Made by a program: the position numbers and the translations under genes. This document shows, in pieces, positions 1-6,883 of a DNA stretch of 23,738 nucleotides; position 1 is the stretch's first letter, and each line of letters starts with the position of its first letter. Under the pieces are notes generated by a model. That model was given only the letters and a program-made list of their open reading frames with translations. It was not told the DNA's origin and made no database searches. The DNA lies in the IMG/VR virus record IMGVR_UViG_3300034108_001291, positions 1 through 23,738 of that record; one strand, 5' to 3'. Source of the DNA: a virus.

Positions 1-1
1 G

Positions 2-52
2 TTTAAAAATAATCCAGATAACATATGGTATGTGGGTAATAAAAATAAATAA
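2..52 (+). CDS. C-terminal end of an unknown protein (5' end outside window)
   Basis: An open frame runs in from the left edge and ends with TAA three bases before the lipase start. The last residues read FKNNPDNIWYVGNKNK. Only 16 codons are visible, so the product cannot be named. The tight spacing to the next ATG and the protein-like composition (Trp, Tyr, Asn, Pro) suggest a real upstream gene in the same operon as the lipase, not a random frame. Confidence 0.45.
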   Translation, partial: FKNNPDNIWYVGNKNK

Positions 53-55
53 AAT

Positions 56-799
56 ATGACAAAAGAAGAAATTCTATATAATGTTAGTTTAACCGAGAAC
101 GTATATTCAGAAGAAAAAGACATTGATTTTAAGGCTAAAAGATTAAAATTAATTAAATGGATCGAAGATAAAAAATCAGATACACAAGGGTTTGTTGCAA
201 CAAAAGACAAATCTATCTATATCGTTTGGAGAGGTAGTTCATCTAAAAAAGATTTTCAAAACGACGCGTCAATTGATAAAGTACCATTTGTTCAAGATGG
301 AGAAAAGGTTCATATTGGTTTTAAATCGTCTTGGGATTCTGTAAAAGATAAAACATATGAAGCATTTGAAAAAGCATTATCGACGTTAGGTGGTGAAGGT
401 GAAGTCAATAATATCATTGTTTGTGGCCACAGTTTGGGTGCCGCAGTTTCTACCTTATGCGCATATGAAATTTATTCAATTTATAAATCAAATAAGATTA
501 TATGTTGTACTATCGGTAGCCCAAGAGTGGGGAATAAAGTATTTAAACAAAACTTTGATAAATCATCAATCGAGTCATTAAGAATTGTTAATAATTTAGA
601 CGTCGTTACCCGTGCTCCAAATATTGGATATCATCACGTTAATACTGAATTACGTATTGACGGTGAGGGTAAAATAAAAAAATGGATGGTTGATTGGCAA
701 AGAGTTGGTGAATATCTTAAAGCAGTATTCACGGGTAAAACCGCTAAAGATCATATGACAAGTAATTACATAAGTGCATTAAATAAATGGAACCCTTAA
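56..799 (+). CDS. Class 3 (fungal-type) lipase/esterase
   Basis: This 247-residue protein has the layout of the class 3 lipase family (alpha/beta hydrolase). The nucleophile elbow is GHSLGAA at residues 124-130, with Ser126 as catalytic serine. The acid is probably Asp182 in NNLDVV, and the base is probably His233 in DHMTSNY near the C-terminus; a conserved-looking YHHVNTEL stretch lies at 192-199. An oxyanion-type segment VWRGSS is at 57-62. No signal peptide or membrane helix is seen, so it would act in the cytoplasm or as a virion part. The family hydrolyses acyl esters of glycerides or phospholipids; the substrate here is unknown. It sits six bases before a run of exported-protein genes, so a role in attacking or remodelling host lipids is plausible but inferred. 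Family confidence is high, role is open. Confidence 0.88.
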   Translation: MTKEEILYNVSLTENVYSEEKDIDFKAKRLKLIKWIEDKKSDTQGFVATKDKSIYIVWRGSSSKKDFQNDASIDKVPFVQDGEKVHIGFKSSWDSVKDKTYEAFEKALSTLGGEGEVNNIIVCGHSLGAAVSTLCAYEIYSIYKSNKIICCTIGSPRVGNKVFKQNFDKSSIESLRIVNNLDVVTRAPNIGYHHVNTELRIDGEGKIKKWMVDWQRVGEYLKAVFTGKTAKDHMTSNYISALNKWNP

Positions 800-805
800 A
801 AAAAT

Positions 806-1528
806 ATGAAAAAATTATTAATATTATTAAGTGTTTTTTTACTAAGTGTTGTTGCTACTAATGCTCAAACAATCGGTAAAACAAAAACAGAAGATTACAA
901 GGCTGATTTTGAAAAAAAGAAAGACATATCAGCTTACTTAGATTATGATGGCCCTCAAATACCAATTCAAATATTAAAAGCCGGTATATCAGATGAAATA
1001 TATGAAATGTATCCTGAATTAAAAGAAAAACGCGTTGGTTTAGGGGTTGCCAATATTTCTATGGAATATCTGGAGAATTTAAATAGATTTATTTTTACTG
1101 AGGATAAAACAGAAATAAAGAACCGTATGGTTAAACAATTTCAAGCGTCACAATCAGGTATTTCAGAAGATAAATTAGATGGTCGAGGTAAAATTAGATT
1201 AGCAAAATATTTTGTAACAATTGAGTGTTATGATTATTCAATATCTGAAGACGAAACAATTAATCTAAAAGATGGTATAAAAGATAATATGGTAACTCGT
1301 ATAGGTCTTCAGGTTAGATTTACCGATGCGGAAACTGGGGCTATGTTTGGGGCATCCGGATTAGGTGAAGCGACAACAAGAAGAGAATTAACTCTTTTAT
1401 CTGATGCAACAATCGACCCAATTAAATTCAACCAATCAACAATTTCAATTGCAACTAAAAAGGCATTAGACATTGCTTGCGCAAATATTCTTGATAGAAT
1501 GATTAAAAAGGGTGTTTTTACAAAATAA
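806..1528 (+). CDS. Exported CsgG-like protein
   Basis: The 240-residue product begins with a clear Sec signal peptide (basic MKK, long hydrophobic core, likely cleavage in TNA-Q near residue 20). The mature part ends with a segment resembling the CsgG/curli-transport family: a strand with RFTDAETGAMFGASG (about 168-182) followed by a helix SIATKKALDIACANIL near the C-terminus. In CsgG the corresponding parts are a 'D-x-TG' strand and a terminal helix of the periplasmic domain. Known CsgG proteins are lipoproteins forming outer-membrane pores; this one has no lipobox cysteine, which weakens the match. It follows the lipase by six bases and is closed by a terminator. It may form or assist an envelope pore during exit, but that is inference. 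A generic periplasmic protein is the alternative. Confidence 0.55.
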   Translation: MKKLLILLSVFLLSVVATNAQTIGKTKTEDYKADFEKKKDISAYLDYDGPQIPIQILKAGISDEIYEMYPELKEKRVGLGVANISMEYLENLNRFIFTEDKTEIKNRMVKQFQASQSGISEDKLDGRGKIRLAKYFVTIECYDYSISEDETINLKDGIKDNMVTRIGLQVRFTDAETGAMFGASGLGEATTRRELTLLSDATIDPIKFNQSTISIATKKALDIACANILDRMIKKGVFTK

Positions 1529-1550
1529 TAATTTTTTAAATAATGGTATA

Positions 1551-1576
1551 AAGGGGTTTAATTACCCCTTTTTTTA
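1551..1576 (+). terminator. Intrinsic terminator after the CsgG-like gene
   Basis: A seven-base stem (AAGGGGT with ACCCCTT) encloses a six-base loop and is followed by a run of T. It closes the lipase/CsgG-like unit and runs straight into the next promoter-like motif. Confidence 0.8.
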
Positions 1577-1584
1577 TATTTATA
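1577..1584 (+). promoter_or_regulatory. Late-promoter-like motif TATTTATA
   Basis: TATTTATA lies 15 bases before the ATG at 1600 and directly after a terminator. The same octamer recurs in this position before several other genes in the window, which is the main evidence for a promoter. Confidence 0.55.
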
Positions 1585-1599
1585 ATAAAACGATAAAGT

Positions 1600-2415
1600 A
1601 TGAAAACGTTATTAATTACATTATTATTCATTCCAACAATTATGTTAGGACAGGTTTCATCTTGGAGAAGTAATCCTCCGCAACCACAAAGAACGGAAAC
1701 CCCTAGAGTTCAACCAACAAGCCCACAAAGAAATGATGTGAGTAGATGGAGAACACAAACAGAACCAATTAGACCTGACCAACCTGTTCCACAACAACCA
1801 TTGGTTAGAAGATGGAGAAGTAATGTAGCAAACCCATATGGTTACTATTGGGGAAATTGGGGTTGGTATCAACCGTTTCCTTACATTTGGTATGACGATT
1901 TTGGATGGAGACAAAGAAGTGTAGTTAGAATATACGAAAACGGTAAAAGAGATACAATTAGAAAAGAAACAGTTTACACATCTTTTGGTATTGGACACAC
2001 AAATAATAAACAAGCATCTTTTTGGGGTGCGGTAGGTGGTAAAAAAAGTTATTTTATTTTAGATTATACAATGTCATATGATATTGATCAAAATCAATAT
2101 TATCCATACGGTAGAATTAATGAGGTAGATTTCACACTAAGTAAAAATGATTTTATTAAACAAGGAACTTTATATCTTGGCGGAGGTAAAAGATTTGGTA
2201 AGTTAGGTGTTCATGGTATGATTGGATTTGGTAATGAGAATATTAGATATCAAGGTAGAGACGATCTTGGTGGTATATCATTTCCAAAATCAAATTCAAA
2301 TTTTACAACATTTAAAATTGGTATTATTAGAGATTTCAAATTTTTTACAATAAAATTAGATAGAGATCCAATAAGAAATTATAACCAAATAAGTGTTGGT
2401 TTCCATAACAAGTAA
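1600..2415 (+). CDS. Exported W/P/Q-rich protein with beta-barrel-like C-terminus
   Basis: The 271-residue protein starts with a Sec signal peptide ending in MLGQ (about residue 18), a form common in Bacteroidota. Residues 20-80 are rich in Pro, Gln and Arg and carry three spaced copies of a W-R-[ST] motif (SWRSN, RWRTQ, RWRSN). Residues 80-105 are very rich in Trp, Tyr and Gly. From about 125 onward, alternating aromatic/polar strands with Gly turns (for example GTLYLGGGKRF and KLGVHGMIGFG) look like outer-membrane beta strands, ending in QISVGFHNK. I do not recognise the family. Its stop codon overlaps the next start by one base (TAATG), so the two are probably co-translated. It is likely delivered to the outer membrane of the infected cell; the function is unknown. 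Confidence 0.7.
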   Translation: MKTLLITLLFIPTIMLGQVSSWRSNPPQPQRTETPRVQPTSPQRNDVSRWRTQTEPIRPDQPVPQQPLVRRWRSNVANPYGYYWGNWGWYQPFPYIWYDDFGWRQRSVVRIYENGKRDTIRKETVYTSFGIGHTNNKQASFWGAVGGKKSYFILDYTMSYDIDQNQYYPYGRINEVDFTLSKNDFIKQGTLYLGGGKRFGKLGVHGMIGFGNENIRYQGRDDLGGISFPKSNSNFTTFKIGIIRDFKFFTIKLDRDPIRNYNQISVGFHNK

Positions 2416-3815
2416 TGAAAAAAATATTATTTTTTATTTTTATTTTTATTTCAATAAGATCATTTGGTCAAACATATACACAAACATTCATTGATAAATG
2501 TAGTGGGGAAAAAAAGGTTGCCACAACAACAATGATGAATGGTTATGCAACAGTATCATTTTATAATCAAGTAAGGACATTTTCACCATTAGAGGTTCAA
2601 TCAGGGGTTGTACAAGCTTGGTTATTAACAACTAAAACCACATATGAAGCGATTACATGCCCAGTAATAAACAACCCTGTTGTACAACAAGCAGTAACAA
2701 ACGCTGCGGCACAAACGGCAGCAAATGCAGCATCAGCGGCAGCTAGTAGTGCGGCTTCTACGGCCGCCAGTAGTTCAGCAAGTTCTGCAGCAAGTAGTTC
2801 TGCAAGTAGTGCTGCAGCAAGTTCAGCGGCATCAACACCACCACCTGTGACACCACCGCCAGCTAGTAGTGGTTCAACACCACCACCAGCTAGTAGTTCC
2901 TCTTCATCAAGTGGTTCATCATCTTCTAGTTCATCATCCTCATCAGAATCTAAAACAGAAACAAAAACAGAGGCTAAAACAGAATCTAAGTCTGAAAGTA
3001 AAAGTGAGTCCAAATCAGAAAGTAAAAGTGAGGAAAAAAAGGAAGAGTCAAAATCAGAATCTAAGGAAGAAAAGAAAGAAGAATCTAAATCAGAAGAAAA
3101 GAAAGAGGAAGAAAAAAAGGAGGAAAAAAAAGAAGAGAAGAAAAAAGAAAAGGCTGTTGCATCAAACCCTATGTTGTTATCTTCTGATTTGTCTGTTATT
3201 GAATCACCAGATGGTAGATGGTTACAATCGGCAACAGTTGGGGTATCAAAATCTTCATTAATGGGTGATGAAAGCTATTCTGCCAACGCGGTAATCATGA
3301 GTGATCTAAAAACGTTTATTGTTAGTGGAGGATATACTAAAATGGATTTTTCTAGTGGTAAGTTAAAAGCAATACATTCATATTCGACAGCCTTTGCATA
3401 TCTAAATGGTGTATACATGAATTTGATGGGGTATACATACATTAAGCCAACAACAAAATATGGCGTGTTTGGATATAACGTTGGTTTAATAAATTTACTT
3501 ATTAAGAACTCTACAGGTGGTTATGATCATAATATGTCATCATCTGTTGTTGGATTTTGGACAAAGCCATATCAATACAATAAAAAATTAAGTATTTCAC
3601 CACAGGTGTTTACTATGTTTGCACCATTATCTTGGAATAGTGTTACTGGTGGATCAACAGTAAACAGAAGTGTTGGGTTTTTATTAGGTTCTTCTTTTGA
3701 TTATAAAATAACAAAAAGATTTGGATTTACAATAAACTATAAATTAAGCGGTAATACATCAGCAGGATCGCCATTTTTAAGTAACTTTTTAATTGGGTCA
3801 AGGATGATTTTATAA
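2415..3815 (+). CDS. Exported protein with Ala/Ser and Glu/Lys/Ser tracts and barrel-like C-terminus
   Basis: This 466-residue protein has a Sec signal peptide ending in SFGQ (about residue 19). A compact region (20-85) holds two cysteines (C29, C82). Then follow an Ala/Ser tract (about 93-140), a Pro/Ser stretch (141-178) and a long Ser/Glu/Lys tract (178-246). The C-terminal 215 residues are rich in Gly, Ser and aromatic residues in alternating patterns, such as AVIMSDLKTFIVSGGYTKM, and end in NFLIGSRMIL, resembling an outer-membrane barrel. The tract architecture suggests a flexible spacer between two folded parts. It overlaps the preceding exported-protein gene by one base and is followed by a terminator. 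The low-complexity DNA makes several open frames on the other strand, which are shadows. I recognise no family. Confidence 0.7.
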   Translation: MKKILFFIFIFISIRSFGQTYTQTFIDKCSGEKKVATTTMMNGYATVSFYNQVRTFSPLEVQSGVVQAWLLTTKTTYEAITCPVINNPVVQQAVTNAAAQTAANAASAAASSAASTAASSSASSAASSSASSAAASSAASTPPPVTPPPASSGSTPPPASSSSSSSGSSSSSSSSSSESKTETKTEAKTESKSESKSESKSESKSEEKKEESKSESKEEKKEESKSEEKKEEEKKEEKKEEKKKEKAVASNPMLLSSDLSVIESPDGRWLQSATVGVSKSSLMGDESYSANAVIMSDLKTFIVSGGYTKMDFSSGKLKAIHSYSTAFAYLNGVYMNLMGYTYIKPTTKYGVFGYNVGLINLLIKNSTGGYDHNMSSSVVGFWTKPYQYNKKLSISPQVFTMFAPLSWNSVTGGSTVNRSVGFLLGSSFDYKITKRFGFTINYKLSGNTSAGSPFLSNFLIGSRMIL

Positions 3816-3825
3816 AATAAAAAAA

Positions 3826-3850
3826 CCCTTGTAAAAACAAGGGCTTTTTT
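3826..3850 (+). terminator. Intrinsic terminator closing the left-hand plus-strand cluster
   Basis: CCCTTG and CAAGGG pair across a six-base A-rich loop and are followed by C and six T. It sits just after the stop at 3815 and faces the convergent minus-strand block ending at 3901. Confidence 0.8.
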
Positions 3851-3900
3851 GGCAAGAAATGACTAAACGCACTCTCTATACGTTTATGATATAATATAAA

Positions 3901-4254
3901 TTATTTTTTATTTTTTGTCAAGCTTTTATACAAACTTATTATTTCAGAACATTTTTCATAATCTTCTATATCTTCAAAATATTGGATTACATGATCAATA
4001 AGAATATCGGGATCTTTTTTAGATAATTGAAATTCTGTTTTCCAGTCCATTATCTCACCTTTACTCAATAATAAACTAGCATTAACAACAAATTTAATTT
4101 CTTTTTTTCTTGTTGTTATTAAATGTTTAAACGAATCAACAACACCGCCATAAATTAATGGTTTGTTTTTATCTAAAAAATCTTCAAAAGATTTGTATTT
4201 TCCAGTTACATGAACATCCAGTGTTTCTGGTTCGTTGGCGTTAGTTGTTCTCAT
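3901..4254 (-). CDS. Unknown protein downstream of RNA ligase
   Basis: I chose the ATG at 4254 (MRTTNANEP, 117 residues). It overlaps the ligase end by 14 bases, whereas the upstream ATG at 4320 would overlap it by 80 bases and adds residues that read like a shadow of the ligase frame. The protein has no signal peptide or membrane helix. The visible core is GKYKSFEDFLDKNKPLIYGGVVDSF, shown here only by its ends (SFEDFL, YGGVVDS), followed by KEIKFVVNASLLLSKG and an acidic helix HVIQYFEDIEDYEK near the C-terminus. I recognise no family. Its position as last gene after ligase and kinase suggests that it belongs to the same minus-strand operon, but this does not fix a function. Confidence 0.65.
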   Translation of the reverse strand: MRTTNANEPETLDVHVTGKYKSFEDFLDKNKPLIYGGVVDSFKHLITTRKKEIKFVVNASLLLSKGEIMDWKTEFQLSKKDPDILIDHVIQYFEDIEDYEKCSEIISLYKSLTKNKK

Positions 4255-5434
4255 TTTTAAATGGTTTTGAGTATGTTGGGTATAATAATTTCCAAATAGT
4301 TTGTTTAGGGTTTGTTCCATCTAACATGTTAAATAAAATGTTAGAGTGTCTATATTGTTTTGCTCTTAAAGCAAAGTCTTTTCTACTTAAATTTCGATTA
4401 TTTAAATTTTCAAATATTTCTCTATAATCTTTTTCTATATTTTCAAATCTTACTGTTAAATCGCGAGCGGTTTCTTTTACCCAATTATTAAATTCGTCGG
4501 GTACCTTTTCGAGCAGCTCATCAAATGGTTTATTGTCTTTCAAGTATTCCCAAATATCTCTATTTGATATATTTGTTAAAATGCGGTGAAGTCTAATATA
4601 TTCTTCACCTTTTATTTTCATTCGAAAACCATTCTTAAATCGGATCACATACCCTTCTTTATCGTTACTGATTTCTTCTTTAAGTAAATCATATCCTTCT
4701 CCCCAAGTTTTATATAGGGTAACAACTTTAATGTTTAAATTTTTTATTAGATTTTTTAATCTAATATCTTCATTATTATCGTTGTGTATATTAACCTCAT
4801 CACCGGTTTTGGTGTGGATCATACCAAGTAAAATTAAATCTTCAAAATCATAGTTACAAACTATTCTGTTTTCTGGATAAATAATTTCAAATAAATAGGT
4901 ATAATCTTTGGCCAACCTATTGTAATCATATTTTTCCAATAATTCTCTTCCTTTGATTGCTTGTGTTGATGTAAATGAACCGCGTGTAGCCAATATCCAC
5001 TCACCTTTTGTTTTTGGTGTTGGGTCATAATAAGTGTTATCAAAATCAGGTAAATTCTTTGGATCAAAGAATCTTTCCATTCCGGTTTCATAATTATTAT
5101 TAAACCATATGTTATATCTTCTTTCATCAGTTAATTCTTCTTCATAATAAAAAAGAATACCTAATGAACCATCCATTTTTTCATATACCTCAAAATTTTC
5201 ATTTGGTAAATCCTCAGGTTTATGTTCCTCATAATTGAAAAATTTCTTGAATGGTCTTGCAACAATTTCACCTTTAGTGTTTGTAACTAACCCACGACAT
5301 TGTATAGTAATATCATCCCATAGTCTCTCATATTGAACTCTTGGGGAATAATTCCAAATAGTTAAATCAAGAGTCGGGTGAGTTTGTTTATGTAACAAAC
5401 CATCTTTGTAATATTTTTCTAATGTGTTTAACAC
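4241..5434 (-). CDS. rnlA: RNA ligase, T4 Rnl1-type
   Basis: The 397-residue product carries the nucleotidyltransferase motifs of ATP-dependent RNA ligases. Motif I is EKMDGS with the AMP-accepting Lys86. RGS is at 151-153, motif III-like YLFEIIYPENR is at 180-190 with Glu183, motif IV KEGYVIRF is at 259-266, and motif V MKIKGEEY is at 272-279. The N-terminal CRGLV and RPFKKFFNYEE segments match the Rnl1 layout, and the length is close to T4 Rnl1 (374). Such enzymes rejoin RNA ends, in T4 to repair tRNA cut by host anticodon nucleases. The kinase gene just upstream provides the matching end-processing partner. The frame as given starts with GTG at 5434; an ATG at 5501 abuts the kinase stop but is one frame off (see findings), so the true N-terminus is uncertain. 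Confidence 0.92.
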   Translation of the reverse strand: MLNTLEKYYKDGLLHKQTHPTLDLTIWNYSPRVQYERLWDDITIQCRGLVTNTKGEIVARPFKKFFNYEEHKPEDLPNENFEVYEKMDGSLGILFYYEEELTDERRYNIWFNNNYETGMERFFDPKNLPDFDNTYYDPTPKTKGEWILATRGSFTSTQAIKGRELLEKYDYNRLAKDYTYLFEIIYPENRIVCNYDFEDLILLGMIHTKTGDEVNIHNDNNEDIRLKNLIKNLNIKVVTLYKTWGEGYDLLKEEISNDKEGYVIRFKNGFRMKIKGEEYIRLHRILTNISNRDIWEYLKDNKPFDELLEKVPDEFNNWVKETARDLTVRFENIEKDYREIFENLNNRNLSRKDFALRAKQYRHSNILFNMLDGTNPKQTIWKLLYPTYSKPFKNENN

Positions 5435-5446
5435 AGTATTTGAAGA

Positions 5447-5457
5447 GGGGTTTTTTT
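5447..5457 (-). other. A7C4 homopolymer junction, possible frameshift or indel at RNA ligase start
   Basis: On the minus strand, seven A are followed by four C. An ATG at 5501, directly after the kinase stop (TAAATG), opens a frame (MSKFIESFTKSVNPPKK) that would join the ligase frame if one base were skipped or absent here. Confidence 0.5.
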
Positions 5458-5501
5458 GGTGGATTTACTGACTTGGTAAAAGATTCAATAAACTTACTCA
5501 T

Positions 5502-5924
5502 TTACAATTTGATTTGAAACCTATTTTCCATTTGCTTGAGTTTGTCTTCGGGGACATTATGTACGTTTTTACTATCATGCCTGTTTTCAACAATTAAAGT
5601 GTGAATTCGATATTTGTATCTTTCTGCCATTTCAAAATACGGTTCCATTTCCCACTCTTCAGTAAAAGTATTGGCAATAACAATTTTTGAAAATTCTAGT
5701 TTCATTCTATCTGCGCATATTTGTTGACAATTAATATGTGCCTCCTTAAGTTTACTACCATCAAAGTGGTAAACACCCTTATCATCAGTAAAATAATTGT
5801 CTGCAGAAATAATATCTGGTTTAGTTCCCTGATTTGAATGAAGTATTACTTCAGCCAATGTCGTTTTACCGGCACCTGGCAATCCTCTTAGTAATATCAC
5901 ATCGCCGATCCATTCTTTTTCCAT
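5502..5924 (-). CDS. Small P-loop kinase (AAA_33 / polynucleotide-kinase-like)
   Basis: The 140-residue protein is a single P-loop kinase domain. Walker A is GLPGAGKTT at 14-22 (Lys20). SADNYF at 40-45 and the segment IANTFTEEWEMEPY at 83-96 match the kinase family that includes T4 polynucleotide kinase and N4BP2-like proteins. HNVPEDKLKQMENRF near the C-terminus looks like the lid. In T4 Pnkp a 3'-phosphatase domain follows; it is absent here, so only 5'-phosphorylation of RNA or DNA would be expected. The gene starts one base after the stop of a small membrane-protein gene and sits directly before the RNA ligase, which supports an RNA end-repair role. A zeta-toxin-like or other small-molecule kinase is the alternative. 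Confidence 0.8.
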   Translation of the reverse strand: MEKEWIGDVILLRGLPGAGKTTLAEVILHSNQGTKPDIISADNYFTDDKGVYHFDGSKLKEAHINCQQICADRMKLEFSKIVIANTFTEEWEMEPYFEMAERYKYRIHTLIVENRHDSKNVHNVPEDKLKQMENRFQIKL

Positions 5925-5925
5925 G

Positions 5926-6078
5926 CTACTTATCTTTATTAATAATTACTTCCAATTTCTTAATTCTAACGTCTAAAGACTTCATTTCGTCTCTATAATG
6001 GTTTACAATCGAGAGGACCATTAACAACATTAAAATGGTAACTATAAATAAAATAAAGGTATTAATTGTCTTGTTCAT
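5926..6078 (-). CDS. 50-residue single-pass membrane protein
   Basis: This frame is short but looks real. It starts with ATG at 6078 and stops with TAG one base before the kinase ATG (TAG-C-ATG), which suggests translational coupling. Residues 6-27 form one strongly hydrophobic helix (NTFILFIVTILMLLMVLSIV), followed by a charged, helix-forming tail with leucine/isoleucine spacing (LDVRIKKLEVII). The product is therefore a small membrane-anchored protein with a possible short coiled coil. Similar small proteins occur in phages as holin, spanin or superinfection-exclusion components, but nothing here decides between them, and its neighbours are RNA repair genes, not lysis genes. Function unknown. 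Confidence 0.65.
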   Translation of the reverse strand: MNKTINTFILFIVTILMLLMVLSIVNHYRDEMKSLDVRIKKLEVIINKDK

Positions 6079-6126
6079 ATCAATTATTATTAACTAAAGA
6101 TAGATAAAAAAAACGAAAAAAAAAAA

Positions 6127-6465
6127 TTACTTACTTTCCCAATAACTTTTTCTAATTTTCCCACCAAGTTCTGAGTCATTTGGTGTGTTTAAAATTGTAG
6201 AAACGGGCACCAATATTTGCTCCCTATTTGTACCAAGATTATAACATTTTTCACATAATTGGCCACATCCTTCAATATACCCATATCTCATGTCAATATG
6301 TTCATAAAATTTATAAGGGGTTTCTTCGCCACATAAAACACATGTTTCAATTTTATCGGCTTTTTCTGTTTGTAAAACACAAGACAAATGATCGGTACCA
6401 ACTAGGTAATCATAATCAATACTAGAGGTGTCTTTATTACAAATACTGCATACATATTTTTCCAT
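6127..6465 (-). CDS. Zinc-binding protein with two Cys-rich sites
   Basis: The 112-residue protein has ordered metal-ligand pairs: C6-x2-C9, H26-x2-C29, C42-x2-C45 and C71-x2-C74, with an extra C67. This spacing fits two zinc sites, in treble-clef or zinc-ribbon style, possibly one from C6/C9/H26/C29 and one from C42/C45/C71/C74. The segment ETCVLCGEETPYKFYEH between the pairs resembles small HNH-like or zinc-ribbon proteins, but no HNH catalytic motif is seen. The C-terminal 35 residues lack ligands. It may bind nucleic acid or protein. It stands alone, with A/T-rich spacers of about 50 to 100 bases on both sides. Family not recognised. Confidence 0.65.
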   Translation of the reverse strand: MEKYVCSICNKDTSSIDYDYLVGTDHLSCVLQTEKADKIETCVLCGEETPYKFYEHIDMRYGYIEGCGQLCEKCYNLGTNREQILVPVSTILNTPNDSELGGKIRKSYWESK

Positions 6466-6529
6466 ATTAGTAGTTTATAAACTAAAAATAAGTAAAAAAT
6501 ATAAATTAAGGAATATTTTATTGTATTTT

Positions 6530-6560
6530 TAAAAGAAAAGGGCCGAATTAACGGCCCCTT
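6530..6560 (-). terminator. Terminator after the lipoprotein gene
   Basis: On the minus strand a GC-rich stem (GGGCCG with CGGCCC, six-base loop) is followed by TTTTCTTTT. It begins a few bases after the lipoprotein stop at 6563. Confidence 0.8.
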
Positions 6561-6562
6561 TA

Positions 6563-6745
6563 CTATTTTACCTCGGTAGAACTTGTAGTGTCTACGGCCG
6601 CTTTCGTAGAATCAACTGCAATTACAGCAGATGTGTCAGCTTGAGTACCGGTTGAATCTGTTGTTTCATTTGTGGTAGATCTTGAACCACATGCTGTTAG
6701 TGTAACTGCTACACCAATAGCAAAAATAAATATATATTTCTTCAT
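6563..6745 (-). CDS. Small lipoprotein
   Basis: I chose the ATG at 6745 because the frame then opens with a lipoprotein signal sequence: MKK, a hydrophobic core, and the lipobox LTAC at 16-19 with Cys19. The longer upstream frame would put charged residues and a terminator hairpin in front of it. The mature part (about 41 residues) is almost entirely Thr, Ser, Asp, Ala and Val with no aromatic residues, so it is probably unfolded and surface- or periplasm-tethered. It is preceded and followed by terminators and is thus probably its own unit. Phage lipoproteins of this size sometimes block superinfection or act in lysis; nothing in this sequence shows which applies. The Gly-Ser after the cysteine suggests outer-membrane sorting, but that is inference. 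Confidence 0.75.
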   Translation of the reverse strand: MKKYIFIFAIGVAVTLTACGSRSTTNETTDSTGTQADTSAVIAVDSTKAAVDTTSSTEVK

Positions 6746-6774
6746 ATAGGTTAAATATAAGGAAAAAAAATGAT

Positions 6775-6803
6775 AAAAAAAAACCCCAACGAGAAGTTGG
6801 GGT
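6775..6803 (-). terminator. Intrinsic terminator, minus strand
   Basis: AACCCCAAC and GTTGGGGTT pair across a five-base loop. On the minus strand the stem is followed by eight T, so it stops minus-strand transcripts. It could end the unfoldase mRNA or a separate small RNA. Confidence 0.85.
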
Positions 6804-6878
6804 TTAAGGTCTTTCGGCGGGTTCAACTCCGCTTACTTTTTGAAAAAAAACGAAAGGTAATCGACAAAGAGAACCTAT
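6776..6878 (-). ncRNA. Candidate structured small RNA (or 3' UTR of the unfoldase gene)
   Basis: This roughly 100-base minus-strand stretch has no convincing reading frame. It starts just after a minus-strand TATTTATA motif (6891-6884) and ends at a strong terminator. Inside it, CTTTCG pairs with CGAAAG over about 30 bases. That helix encloses a GCGG/CCGC hairpin, whose loop region (GAACC) can pair with an upstream GGTTC, making a possible pseudoknot. These pairings were found by eye. The alternative is that this is only the 3' UTR of the unfoldase gene, whose stop is at 6931. Confidence 0.35.
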
Positions 6879-6883
6879 AGACA

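Noticed and set aside
2597-3013. Open frame on the minus strand opposite the Ala/Ser tract
   Set aside because: It is the mirror of low-complexity codons of the exported protein (Leu/Ala/Glu repeats), with no start context or domain.
4255-4320. Upstream ATG for the protein after RNA ligase
   Set aside because: It would overlap the ligase coding end by 80 bases; the start at 4254 gives a 14-base overlap, closer to neighbouring joints.
6746-6826. Upstream extension of the lipoprotein frame
   Set aside because: It would run through a strong terminator and put charged residues before a complete lipoprotein signal sequence.
6805-6840. tRNA-like T-arm (GGGTTCAACTCC) on the plus strand
   Set aside because: The T-stem does not pair fully, and no matching acceptor, D or anticodon arms were found around it.
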